Below, one piece after another: positions 26,960 to 38,379 of a stretch of DNA of 64,000 nt. Within the stretch, counting starts at the first letter, position 1. Each line of letters opens with the position of its first letter. The position numbers and the translations under genes were made by a program. The stretch is from Cavia porcellus (Eukaryota; Chordata; Mammalia; Rodentia; Caviidae), in contig NW_026947496.1 in assembly GCF_034190915.1 (NCBI RefSeq), forward strand, positions 29,384,001 through 29,448,000. Reading direction: 5' to 3'. Below the pieces are notes generated by a model. That model had not been told where the DNA came from. It ran no database searches and saw nothing but the letters and a program-made list of their open reading frames with translations.

Positions 26960-28985
26960 TGAATCACCTAATGCTGTAACTCTATGTTCTTATTTATAAT
27001 CATATTCTACTGACCTTGAAGAGGATCAAGCAAGAAAGCTGAAAAAAACAAAGCAATGTGGTTATAAAGCACAGAAAAGCAAAACAATGTTAAAACAAGA
27101 TAGAAATACAAAATGCTAAATTGTGGTTATCTCTGGCAAGGAGCAGCAGAGGGAAACTGCAACAAAGTACTTACTGTTAATCTGTGTTTTAGCCAGATGG
27201 ACATTGGGTTCAAAAGTATGATCATACTATGCTGTATAACTTAGCTATGTTTAGGTAGAATTATAATTTTAAGGCCAAGAAACAATAGCATACAAATATA
27301 TTAATGGACAAATCATCATCTTCCACAAAAAGACATAACCTCCATGAACAATTAAACGTTGCTTGTACGGAAATTTTGTGACAAGAAATATCACCCTGTT
27401 TAAGTACAGCACTTTGCAAAACTGCTTACACTATACTTGTTTTGGAAAATCCCTTACAAGAAATATGTTCCTTTTCCACCACAAAAAGGAAATAGTCACG
27501 TTACACACTCTTCTGACATCCTTTGTCACATTCCATTCCTGCTGTGCCTCTTTGTGGAGTGTGTGTTGACTTTCCAATACACTTTCCAAAGAAAGAAAAA
27601 ATAAAGTGGAGAGTGAGGGGAAGTGGGGCTTCACAGTGTGTGATCAGCCAGCTTCACTAGCAGGGTACTGTTTGAATACAAACCTGAAGTGAGGGCTCAG
27701 TACCTGCAGAGGTCTGGAAGAGAATGCCTAAGACAGAGGGAACAGTCAGAGCACAGATCCTTGGAGACCTAAGTTCCTCTGAGGTTGAGGGGTTGGTGAA
27801 TCTCGGGTAGGAAGGAGAGCAAAAGTACTGGGATTTGATGCCCAAGACTACAAAAGACCTAAAAATGAAGCCTTTGGGACCATAGAAAGTAGTTTGGTGG
27901 ACAGAACAGTTCACTAATAAAACTAAACAAGGGTGTGGTAATACGAAATTTTCAGAATTTTTCAGAATTCAGTTATTAGGACTTGGATAGATTGCATGTC
28001 CAGTGTGAAAGAAAAGATAAAAATAGCTCCAATGGAAAGAGTAGATTTGCAATTCACCAATTCAAGGGGATAAGAGGAGCTCTTTTTGCAAGGTAATTTC
28101 CCAAATTTTGTTTGAACCCTACTGAAGTTATAAGTGCATGTTAATTGGACAGTCTCAAGGACTTCCCAGCAAGTACCACAGTCTGAGACTGGAACTCAAG
28201 GGGAAAACAATCTGTGGAGTGGTCATGTAATCTCCATAGTTTCAACAAGTAAACCTATCTCCACAGCAACAAGGAGATAGCAAGCAGTTCAACAGAATCA
28301 TATTTTCATTCTCAGGAATCATCTATGAAAAGCTTTTGGTCAAACTAAGAGATGAGAAAAGGCAGCATTTAGGTAGAGAACTCTTCAGCAGAGTACTACC
28401 ATAGGCGTCAGGAGGCCTGAAGACACTCTGGAACTGCTTTCAAAACATGGGAGAGTTAGTACATTTCAAAATGGATGTGAATATGTACTATTACGACTGC
28501 CCTTCCATAGGGACTGGCTCACAGCTCTCATTTTAAGACATTATTTGGGTGAGATTTCCAGAGTTATTGCATAGTCTTTATTGCTGACAGCATTTTTATA
28601 CATAGGATAAAAATGTATTCTGTGCTGAGAATTATAAAAGAAAGGGAGAAAACTAGGTAAAATTTTATGAAACCAAAGTTCTGAATCCATACATCATGAA
28701 TACCAAGTAAGCATTCCTTATTTTTCTGACCTAGGGCTCCATCCTGGTACTGCTTCTCTTCACTATCAAGCTTCTTTCCCAAAAGATTTCTTCAGACCTT
28801 ATGGCTTTTCTATTCTCATGGCAGTTATATCCTGACAACTTCCAATTATGTTTCCAGCCCACTCCTTTTCCCTAATTTCCTGACTCATATATCCAACTCT
28901 GTTTCACATCACTCTTAAATATTTGACAGACATTGCAAACTCTCCCTGAACATTCAAAACTAGGCACATAATTCTCTTCAAAAAT
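26960..28985. other. Unassigned intergenic DNA
   Basis: Several frames of 67-85 codons exist (for example 27657-27914 minus), but none has recognisable similarity, a supported start or a neighbouring signal. No gene is called. Confidence 0.4.
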
Positions 28986-28994
28986 GTATTCCTC

Positions 28995-29147
28995 AGCCAG
29001 GCATGATGGTACACACCTGTAATCCCAGCACTCAGAAGATTGAGGCAGGACCACCTTAAGCTACAAAGTGAGCTTAAGGTCAGCCGGAACTGTATAGCGA
29101 GACCTTGTCTCAAAAGACAAAAAAAGACAAAAAAAAAAAAAAAAAAA
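28995..29147 (+). repeat. B1-type SINE
   Basis: GCCAGGCATGATGGTACACA through GCGAGACCTTGTCTC with AAAGAC-rich tail. Confidence 0.88.
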
Positions 29148-29210
29148 CCTGTTCCTCATATTCTTCTTGATTTTAGCCATGCAGTTTCTCCACCCCAATT
29201 TTCTTTCTTT

Positions 29211-29310
29211 CTTTTTTTTTTTTTTTTTTTTTTTTTGATACTGAGGATGAAACTCATGACCTCACATTTGCCAGGCAGGCGCATATGTCACTGAGCTAAA
29301 TCTCCAGCCT
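29211..29310 (-). repeat. ID-type SINE, reversed, with T-tract
   Basis: A T homopolymer (reverse of the tail), then GATACTGAGGATGAAACTCA through GAGCTAAATCTCCAGCC. Confidence 0.85.
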
Positions 29311-29475
29311 CTCTACTCCAATTTTTATAGTTAAAATCATAGAAATCATACTGAAGAGAAAGATTTGTGTATTGTTTGGACAACTGAATATAGATGCCTT
29401 GTACTCTGGGTGAATGATTTGGGATGACAATGTGCAATGTGTGTATCATTGTTGCCCCATGATCGACGTGTTTTG

Positions 29476-29516
29476 AAATTTCATTTTATTTTCACTCTTT
29501 GAAATAAAATGAATTT
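29476..29516. other. AT-rich inverted repeat (hairpin)
   Basis: The arms AAATTTCATTTTATTT and AAATAAAATGAATTT are nearly perfect complements around a 10-bp loop. No gene is attached. Confidence 0.6.
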
Positions 29517-29559
29517 TTAAAAAATGGATTTGAAATAAAATGGACTTGAAAAAATAAAA

Positions 29560-30690
29560 AAATCATAGGAATCATCTACAAATTTTCTTTCTCTGATCCT
29601 AGTTATCACTAGCTCAGACAAAAAGTCTTAAGCCTTTCTTTAAAAATATATACAGGGTCTTACCCCCTTTTACAACCTCTGCCACTACAATATTGATCCA
29701 ACTCACTTCATCTCAAATATTTTTATGGCTTCTATGTGGTCACTTACCCTGGTCCCATCACATTTTTCATCAAGCATCCAGATAAAGACCATTTTTAAAT
29801 ATAAATCATGTCCTTTGATTATTTGCTTAATTTTTGTTTTTTATATGTATATGCATACATACATATATCAGATCCTTTGTTTGCTTCTTGATAGGATGAA
29901 GAGATAAATAGATAGATACACAGACACATCTCAGATCCTGACAGTCCTCTGCTGAAATCTACCATGGCTCACATCAGTCAAAAGTGAGGCCAAAGTAGTT
30001 GCATTAACCTACAAAGCTGTACAAAAAAATACTTCCATTTCCAAGACCAAATCTCCTTTGCCTCTGCACCTGGCCACTTGCATACTTAAGTCTTCTATTT
30101 AGAACATTCCACTTTCCCCAACCCTCACTTTATCAACAGACCTCTCTATGATCACTTCCTCTAAAACAGTACCTTCTGGCTTACAATTAGAGCATTACGA
30201 AAGCAATGAAGAAAGGTATTAATGAGGAAAGAGATGTAAACTTGAGGTAAACATAGCATAGGCAGCATTTTTTTTTCAAAAAGTATACATACAAGCATAG
30301 GTACATTTCACCGCAAAATGTTAAGTATGCAATACCTAAGCTCTCATGCTTCACATTGCTAACTACAAAGCATATGACCTATAACAAAATTTGCCTTTTT
30401 CTGCTTCAGTAATGATAGCACTGTTCCCTATAACATATTATGTGTACCTTACATTGCGCTCCCAAAACCAAGTTATATAAACTCCACGAATGAATATTGA
30501 AATATTACGATCTCTGTCATTCATTACTGCAATTTCCACAGCATATGCCAGGCCATGTATGCCTGGCATAAGATACAGCAGGAAAAGGTTTCTCTTTTGC
30601 TCTTAAAATTACATTCACATGAGGTTTTGTTCGTTTTGTCTTTTCTCAAATCAGTGCCTCTGCTCCAATAATACGTGATTCTTTTCATAG
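29560..30690. other. Unassigned intergenic DNA
   Basis: Nothing recognisable beyond short low-complexity tracts. Confidence 0.4.
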
Positions 30691-30692
30691 AG

Positions 30693-30830
30693 AGCCAGGT
30701 GTGGTGGTACACAATTATAATCCTAGTACTCAGGAGACCAAGACAGTATTGAAACTTCAAGGCTAGCCTGGGTTATCACAGTAAATTCTAGGCCAGCCTT
30801 GAACTACACAGCAAAATTGTTTCAACACAC
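30693..30830 (+). repeat. B1-type SINE, diverged
   Basis: AGCCAGGTGTGGTGGTACAC to GCCTTGAACTACACAGC. Confidence 0.75.
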
Positions 30831-31339
30831 ATGTACACAAAGGTGCACACAAACATGCACACACAGGAAAAAGAAAATATGAAATTTAAAATAACTTTAT
30901 TAGTACTTCTAATATCAATGTATCACTCTACAGATTACTTGTTGGCCACAGGGAAAAGGTTGATTTTACAATGGAACCATCACTAAGCCAGAAATAGAGC
31001 ATCATACTAAATTCGGATAAGCCAAATACCATGCACCACGACATGGTGCCACAGGATGTAAACATCAAGTATAAACCATTTCTGATAAGCATATCGGGCT
31101 GTTTGACTAAACAAGGAAAACAAAGCAGGTTTTCTTCTATAGCACATTAATGTCAAGAAAGGGAAGGAGAGGAGTGGATCTCTAAGCCAAACCAGTGACA
31201 TTCGCTGTATAAAATGGACGGTTCACAAAGTACAATACTTGAGTCAACTGCATTGCTCATACGAGTACTTTTTAAAACCTGTTAACACCACCTCATTAAA
31301 ACCTTTCATTGCTTTTACAATGCTCCAACTTTTTAACAG

Positions 31340-31620
31340 AAGTTACCTGATCCTCGGTACCGGGGAAGCCTCGGCAACACTCCCCACGGTCTCCCCAAAG
31401 TCAGTCTAAACACAGGACAGAGCCACAGACCCGGAAAAGTCGGCGGGAAAACGCAGCTTTGTTCTCCCGCCACCCCGCCTCCTCCAGACGCCATCTTGAT
31501 TGCAGCAACGCGGAGCAGATTCGTGCGGTCAGCAAGAAGAGGTTCGGCTCGTTGGAGGGCAACACGCAGGAGACCCAGAACTCAAGTTCAAACCGGAGGG
31601 AAACCTCGAGCTCAGGCAAA
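31340..31620. promoter_or_regulatory. GC-rich promoter-like segment with YY1 and E2F-like motifs
   Basis: A CpG-containing stretch in otherwise AT-rich DNA. The minus strand reads AAGATGGCGTC at 31488-31498, a strong YY1 match. GCGGGAAA (31443-31450) and TCTCCCGCC (31464-31472) are E2F-like. It lies beyond the 3' end of the second H4 gene, so it is not that gene's promoter. The transcript it would serve is unknown. Confidence 0.45.
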
Positions 31621-31706
31621 TGTATAGTCAAGCCTGCTAAACCGTAAGATTTATGCAACACAAATAGGGATCAAAAATGTTAGCTCTTTTAAAGGAAAAG
31701 GTGGGC

Positions 31707-31722
31707 GGCCCTGAAAAGGGCC
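31707..31722 (-). terminator. Histone 3' stem-loop of second H4
   Basis: Minus strand GGCCCTTTTCAGGGCC, 32 nt after the stop. AAAAGAGCTA follows, a good U7-binding purine element. Confidence 0.95.
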
Positions 31723-31754
31723 TTTGGTTGATGTTGTTAGGAAACTGACGAGAC

Positions 31755-32215
<461 letters not shown>

Positions 32216-32219
32216 AACC

Positions 32220-32800
32220 CGGATTCGGGTCCCTGAGCGCAGTTTTGGCGGAAGTCTTGCCTAAGAGTCCTCTGCCGGAAGAAGAGCTTTCCCGCGTCAG
32301 ATTAACCTTTCTTAATTGTCACTTGCTGTTTCTGTTTCTGTCTCTATAAGCCGACTGCAGTAGAGCTGCTTGCCGCACAAGAGTGCGCTCCTGTTCCTCT
32401 CACTGCTGTTAGGGACGGAACCACCCCAGGGTGAAGTTTGAAAAAATTCCGCTCTCCCCTTTGCCCCAGTCTTTCTTGCAGAAGACAAATCTATAGGTGG
32501 TTCCTGACTCCGCAGTATTCTGGTTAGCTGGGCAGAGATCCTGGTCTCACTCCCGGAGTCTTTTCTTCCCCTTAATTAAAATCTGCAAAGTCCATTTAAG
32601 TATCTAAGCCTCCCTTAACCTCTGCGTCCAGCAATTTCCAAGTGCTGATGTTTGATTCTAAGCTTTCTTTCCTGTGATGCCGACAGCGATTTTCCAAACA
32701 CGCAGCCTGTGGTCTCCAAATAATAAAAAGGTGATTTCTCGCTGGTTGGGGAGTCACATGACACATGTATCACTTACAAAGAGAATTAAGAACCCTTTTA
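32220..32800. other. Spacer between H4 and the first tRNA gene
   Basis: Moderately GC-rich near the H4 promoter, AT-rich later. No gene recognised. Confidence 0.45.
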
Positions 32801-32807
32801 GGGAAGT

Positions 32808-32879
32808 AGCAGAGTGGCGCAGCGGAAGCGTGCTGGGCCCATAACCCAGAGGTCGATGGATCGAAACCATCCTCTGCTA
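32808..32879 (+). tRNA. tRNA-iMet-CAT: tRNA-iMet (CAT), initiator
   Basis: A 72-nt initiator methionine tRNA, intronless. It has AGCAGAG/CTCTGCT acceptor arms, anticodon CAT at 32840-32842 within the GGGCCCATAACCC arm (GC-rich initiator stem), and the initiator-type T-loop GATCGAAACC in place of GTTCGA. It reads as the canonical vertebrate sequence. Pol III internal A and B boxes are intact. Termination would occur in the T run starting at 32885. It delivers the start Met for cytosolic translation. Confidence 0.98.
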
Positions 32880-32881
32880 GG

Positions 32882-33000
32882 CGCTTTTTTTTTTTTTTCT
32901 TTCTGAAACAGGGTCTCACTGTGCAATTCAGGCTGGCCTTAAGTTCACTTTGTAGCCCAGCCTTATGTCGAACAATGATCCTTCTGCCTCTGCCTTCCCT
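32882..33000 (-). repeat. B1-type SINE, reversed, abutting tRNA-iMet
   Basis: A 14-T run (32885-32898, the reverse of a poly(A) tail), then GAAACAGGGTCTCACTGTGC and GGCTGGCCTTAAGTTCAC. It starts within six bases of the tRNA 3' end. Confidence 0.8.
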
Positions 33001-33009
33001 AGCCTCTTA

Positions 33010-35080
33010 CTTAACTGCAGTCTTCTCTCTTTCTTTAAGAAAACTGCATCCAAATACGTGGGAGAAAAAATTGTGCAATTGAAACGGCTTCTCAGGAATA
33101 CCTGTAAAACTATTGACAGTCTACATCTTTGGCGAATTCCTATGTACCATTAATTTGTCATCTTAATTAATCTTATGTTTATGAGTTCTAGTTGTCAAAA
33201 TGGCTATGCTACCTTTGTCAGCCGGTTAGCACAATTCTGTTTGCCTTGTGAAGCCGGAAAAAGACTAAAATCAGGTGAGTGACGAAGATGAGGACGAGTA
33301 GAAGAATTCAGAAATCGAGTTTTATTTCCTTCTCCAGATAATTCAGAAACCCTTACTGGCCAAGTGGTTAAGGTGATTATAAATCTAATGGGCAGTTCCC
33401 TGTGCATATTCTATACAACTACAACTGTTTTAATCTTGGGAGAAAAATGAGCAGTTTGAGACAGGTGCGGTAAATAAAAGTCTCTAATCTCCACAGTCCT
33501 ATAAAATCTCTTAAAGAACTATTCTCTACCCTTTTGTTAATGTCAATGTTCTCTGCCCCACCAAAGAACTTCTATTTTGGTACTTAGAAACCAGATTTTG
33601 TGCCAGAAAGCTAAGAAAAAATTAAGTGGCCTACAGCCCATGTGATTTTAAACAAATACATATTTTCAGCATAATACTATTTCTTTAAAAAAAAAAAAAA
33701 AGTGTCGTCTTAGTGGAAATAAAGGAAACTGGTGGTTGTAAACATGACCACCACTGATTTGGGGAAGCGCTTGTATTATTTAACATATACTTGCAAGTTC
33801 AAAATTCATTACAGCCACGGATACAATGCAGTAAATGCAGGAAACAGATATACATAGGTGAAAGCTGGAAAAGTCTTCCTTTCCAGTCTTCAGCGACAAC
33901 ACACATATGCTAACTGTTGAGCGATGAACTACAGTCAGCTGTGAATAGGGAATCAGAGTTGATGAAGGGAACTGGCCACCACATGATCAGCCATGGGGGT
34001 GGAACCTTAGCCAGGAACCAAGAGCACATCATGAATCACCGTGTTTACTTTAAATATGCTGACAATCTGGTTTATAGTGACTTGGTGCATCAGAATATAA
34101 AATAACATTACTCAGTAAATGTGAACAATCCAGCACTTTACTTTTCAAGGTGTGGTCAAGGGTCCTCACCATGGTAGTTGTCTACAGAGTTAAGTGAAAA
34201 GTGAATGGAAGAGTTTTGCTGTATTAACAGTGCCCAGGCAATTGTCTCCTTCAGGAATGGCAGCAAGTTTTGAGCCAAAATTTGCATAGGTACTTGCTAG
34301 ACAGCCAAAAAGAGCATTGTAGGCAAAAGAAACACAAAGAGGCATGACAGTTAAGAGTTTATAAGGAACTGTAAATAATTCGGTGAGATGGAGTGTGAAG
34401 GTAAGAGAGGCTGTGTGAGGGAGAGGAATTGGAAGCAAAATGTGGCTGTCTTGGGCTCGATTCTAGTCACACACTTACTGAAGCAGGGGCCTCGTCTCCA
34501 ACACCAGGTAGATGAGATTGAAATCGGTGTACTGGCCACAAATACTAAAAGCCAGGAAGAACAGAACACTGTGTGCCATGCAGACAATTGAAGGGCTACA
34601 TTGAAAAGCAGAAAAATCTCCTAGAGCCTTGGAGAGGCAGCCATTGAAGTGATGAGAGGCTGGGGCTTCAGAGCTGGCAGAGAAATGACCCATTATATTG
34701 ATAATTGAGGGAACACAGCCTGTCTGGCTCATAAGGAAACAGGCCTAATTGAGAGTCTTCCCTGTTACGAGGGGACAGATCTGGCAAGTCTGGAAACTTG
34801 AGAAAGGGTCTCTCACCTGTGAGAGGCAAAGCTGTCAAGAAAGGACTAGAAATTTTAGATCTTATAGTACACTCTGGAGTTATGGCAGAACAGTTAGAGA
34901 AAGGGCAGATCACTAAGGGAATCAATAAGTAATACAAACATTTTGATTTTGTTTTTCCAAACAATTGTAAGCGAATAATATGAATAGGTTCTAGTGACAA
35001 AAAAAAAAAAAAAAAAAAAAAAAACCATGAAATTCTTATGTGTATTTGTCCTTTGGTCTTTGATTAATTTACCTTTCAAA
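33010..35080. other. Unassigned intergenic DNA
   Basis: Frames such as 33917-34105 (+) and 34388-34591 (+) are short and show nothing I recognise. A 24-A tract lies at about 35000-35023. No gene is called. Confidence 0.4.
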
Positions 35081-35097
35081 AACTAATTTTCCTTCTA

Positions 35098-35536
35098 TGT
35101 CGGGGTCGCTCCCGGCCGGCAGGAAAGACACACGACAAAGTCTGGCGGTGTGCAACCTTGCCTTTATTTATCTCCGCGTGGGCCCCTCGAGGCCTCCACT
35201 CTGCCACCAGCCCTTTCTCGCCGGTGGACTTTTTCTATCTCTCTCTGTGCTTTCTCTGTGCTTCCTGTCTCGTGGCGGGAGAGGCATTCACTTTTATAGG
35301 GTGACAGTGGCCAATCAGTTCAAAGCGCGCGATGCGGGCTGATTGGCTAACATCAGTTGTTGCTAGGCAGACTATCTTACAGAGCGGGTTGTTTAAGTCG
35401 CCAGCGCAATCAGGGGGCAGGAAGCAGGCGCCAACTTGACTCACTCCATGGGAGGGGCAATCTAGCTCAGGCTCCGCTCCCACCCACAGGCCCTACGTCC
35501 GCCAAGTAAGGCGACCGGTGTCGGCGGCTCCCAACA
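35098..35536 (-). mobile_element. IAP/ERVK-like solo LTR, intact
   Basis: A 439-bp LTR. The minus strand begins TGTTGGGAGCCGCC, as IAP-type LTRs do, and ends GACCCCGACA (TG...CA). TATA-type CCTATAAAAG lies at 35291-35300 and AATAAA at 35163-35168. It is flanked by perfect 6-bp repeats CTTCTA at 35092-35097 and 35537-35542, the duplication length typical of betaretrovirus-like (ERV2) elements. GC content is far above its surroundings. No internal viral sequence remains. Confidence 0.88.
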
Positions 35537-35544
35537 CTTCTAAT

Positions 35545-36640
35545 TGAGAAAAGAAAAGTTTGGGTGATGCTCATCAAGGTCTGACCATCCGTATTGGTCA
35601 TCATCACTGAAATATTATACACAATTTAAACAAGTCTTAACCCCATACACAGACTTCACCTTCCATACTCCTGCCTTCAACTCCATCCATGTCACTGGAA
35701 ACTTAGTCATTACAGGACAAAAGAATCGTGGAGTAGTGTATAACTTCTGTTGCTCTCACATGCCAAATCCAATCATTAAGATTTTCAAAAAATATCCATA
35801 AACCAACTACTGCTCACCTCTTCCACAATTACGCGTGATAGTTTAGGCAAAAATGACAATATGTGTCATATGGATGTTGCAAATAGTTTTGCAACCAATC
35901 TCTATATCCAGGAAGACAGAAAAGCATAAGTCTGTATTCAATTTTTTTTTTTGCAGAATAGAACTCTTTTCATTAAACTTACCTTTAAAATGATTATAGA
36001 ATTCAACACTACATATATGAAGAATTCAGCACAGTTTTATTGGACCACTACTCTTTGCCAGGAGGTATTCCGTGCACAAGGGAAAAAAGGCTATGTAAGA
36101 TCCACTCCTTGACTCCAGAATTTTTTTTACTAATCTAGAAAAGCCAAGTCCTACCAAAAAAAAACAAGACATTGTTTCTAGGGCCTGCAGTATGGGAAAA
36201 ATAAGAAAACAGCTTATGTGTAGACTGCTGACATCTTCAGACAAAGTACAGAGTCACAAAGATTTACCGAGAGTCTTAAAAGAAAACAGCCTAAAGTACA
36301 TAGAGGCATACTGTCCAAAAAAAGTCACCCAAAACATAATTTTAGATCATATCTTGTTATGGAATTAAGCACTCCTCAGAACATTGTAAATCTTGTAAAT
36401 ATTTTTTTCTTTATAGGATTATTTTATCTTATAGCCTCTTGTTTTTATATTGTTTCAATAACTCGTTCATAAAAATTCTTAACAGTACAAGAAAACTTTG
36501 TTCTGTTTTGTGTTTCTTCTTTTGTGCATATAAGGAAGCTCAGACTATAGTAGTGGCCTGGATGTCTCTTATACCCCCTTTTCTTTTTGAAACAGAGACT
36601 TACTGAACAGTGCTTGGATGCCACATTGTGAAAAACAGGG
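35545..36640. other. Unassigned intergenic DNA
   Basis: AT-rich; nothing recognised. Confidence 0.4.
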
Positions 36641-36679
36641 AACTTGCCTGGAGATTAGGAGAAGGTGACACTAGTCGTG

Positions 36680-36810
36680 CCTGGGGTCTGCAGACACCCA
36701 AGCACCGCGATCCTAACGTTGGTAGGGAGAAACTGCCTTTCAGCTGCGGTTTCCTTGGCAACCGCGCGACCAAAGCTGGCGCCCTGAAGTCTCGGACAGT
36801 GCACGTGGAG
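36680..36810. promoter_or_regulatory. GC-rich stretch with RFX X-box
   Basis: Contains GTTTCCTTGGCAAC at 36749-36762, a full match to the X-box consensus GTNNCCNNGGNAAC, followed by ACCGCGCGACC. RFX factors bind such sites. The target transcript is unknown. Confidence 0.45.
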
Positions 36811-37194
36811 AGTCTGCATTAGGAAGGAACTGTGAAAAGCTTCCTAAAAAAATATCTTTTGAGGTAGCTAACATGTAATATTTTGGCATCTTTTAGGGTA
36901 CTTACAGTGCAGTATTTTTGCTGCGGAAAGTCGTAGAGCAAACAACTTTTCTCTCCGTGAAGCAGCCAGAGACCCTGAGGCCGAAATAATTGTCATTCTG
37001 ACCTCTCATAAATCCCGCATCCAGCATCCCAAATAATCCACGTCATCCACAATTTGCATTTTCCGATTATAAAATGGGAGTGTCACTGCCTTTTTGTTAC
37101 TACTAAATGAATTTTTTAAAATTGCCACCTGGATAGAAAGTTCACTGGCCCCTAGAGTACTTTCTCTAAGTTACAGCAGAGGCCTAGCGTCGCA

Positions 37195-37267
37195 GACCAC
37201 GTGGCCTAACGGATAAGGCGTCTGACTTCGGATCAGAAGATTGAGGGTTCGAATCCCTTCGTGGTTA
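37195..37267 (+). tRNA. tRNA-Arg-TCG: tRNA-Arg (TCG)
   Basis: A 73-nt tRNA: acceptor GACCACG/CGTGGTT with G-T closing pair, D-arm GGCCTAACGGATAAGGC, anticodon TCG in TCTGACTTCGGATCAGA, T-arm GAGGGTTCGAATCCCTTC. No intron. It is followed by ACTTTTTC, a Pol III terminator. It decodes CGA and probably other CGN codons. Confidence 0.97.
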
Positions 37268-37279
37268 ACTTTTTCTAGT

Positions 37280-38225
37280 AATTTGTTTTTCAATCTTTCT
37301 TTTTTTCCTTTATGTAACTCCTCCTACAAAGATCACCTTGTCTCATTAAAAGGAAAATATTGCTCGTTCTCTGGATTTTTCAAACTTTTTTCTTTCTTCT
37401 TTAAAGGGAAGGAAGATACCAGTCTCAAAAGGTCTCGGGAGAATTGGTGCTGGGATGAAGAGAGAAAATCAAAACTGAAATTAGGCTTCTGATATAGCAG
37501 AAGTCCCAGATTCTCTCCAAATTTGTTTGAGCATCTGGGCTTCAGATAGTTCTTTGCCTCTTGAAAAAAGAAATTGGTTCTGTAACCGCACCCTCCAGAC
37601 CTACTGAGCTCTGTCTTGATGATCGTCCCAGTGGAGGACCTGTACCTTTTCCCCCAGACTTAGCAGGTTGGCACAATCTCCAGATCTCTAGCCCGAGCCT
37701 ATATGCGGTAGTCGGTTACTGCTGGAGCCCAGGTCACTGGTTCTCATTCTTCCCTTCCTTTTCCATCTGAATGTTTTTGCTTTGGTTTCATTCACATCAA
37801 AAAGATGAGAGCAGCTCCTATTATTCAACTGTAAATTGCAGAGCAGAAATATTAAGGCTCTTAAAAGGGTTCAATTGTGTATGCTGTGTGTGCACAAACA
37901 GAAAGTCAGGAAAATCTCCATGCAACATACATAACAACACATGTCCTGTACCTCAGTATGTGAATGCAACAGGGACTGGGGATGAAGAAGAAATCCCAGC
38001 TGCTACTGTCATGATGAGGCAGGTTGACTCCAGATGGGTAAATGGGTAATTGATTGCATCACATGGAGGTCAGGAGTGTTCTTATCAGTCGCGGTGAGCC
38101 TGTGGCACGTGTGCCACACTGAGCACACCAGCCTAGTCGCTCTAGCATCGCCACGGTATCACCCAGCAGCTAAGAATTGGATTATAGCTCAAACTTTTAC
38201 CTTTCAACAAAATGCCATTTATACT
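37280..38225. other. Unassigned intergenic DNA
   Basis: Short frames only; none recognised. Confidence 0.4.
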
Positions 38226-38227
38226 TT

Positions 38228-38375
38228 ATTGAGTGGTGGTGCGTGCTTGTAATCCCAACACTCCGGAGGCTGAGGCAGAAGGATTGTTTCTAGTTGGAGG
38301 CCACCCTAGTTAACAAAGTGAGTTCAAGGGCAGCCTGGACTGCCTAGCAAGACCCTGTCTCAAAAAGAAAAAAAT
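38228..38375 (+). repeat. B1-type SINE
   Basis: GAGTGGTGGTGCGTGCTTGT to GCAAGACCCTGTCTC with A-rich tail. Confidence 0.85.
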
Positions 38376-38379
38376 AGAA

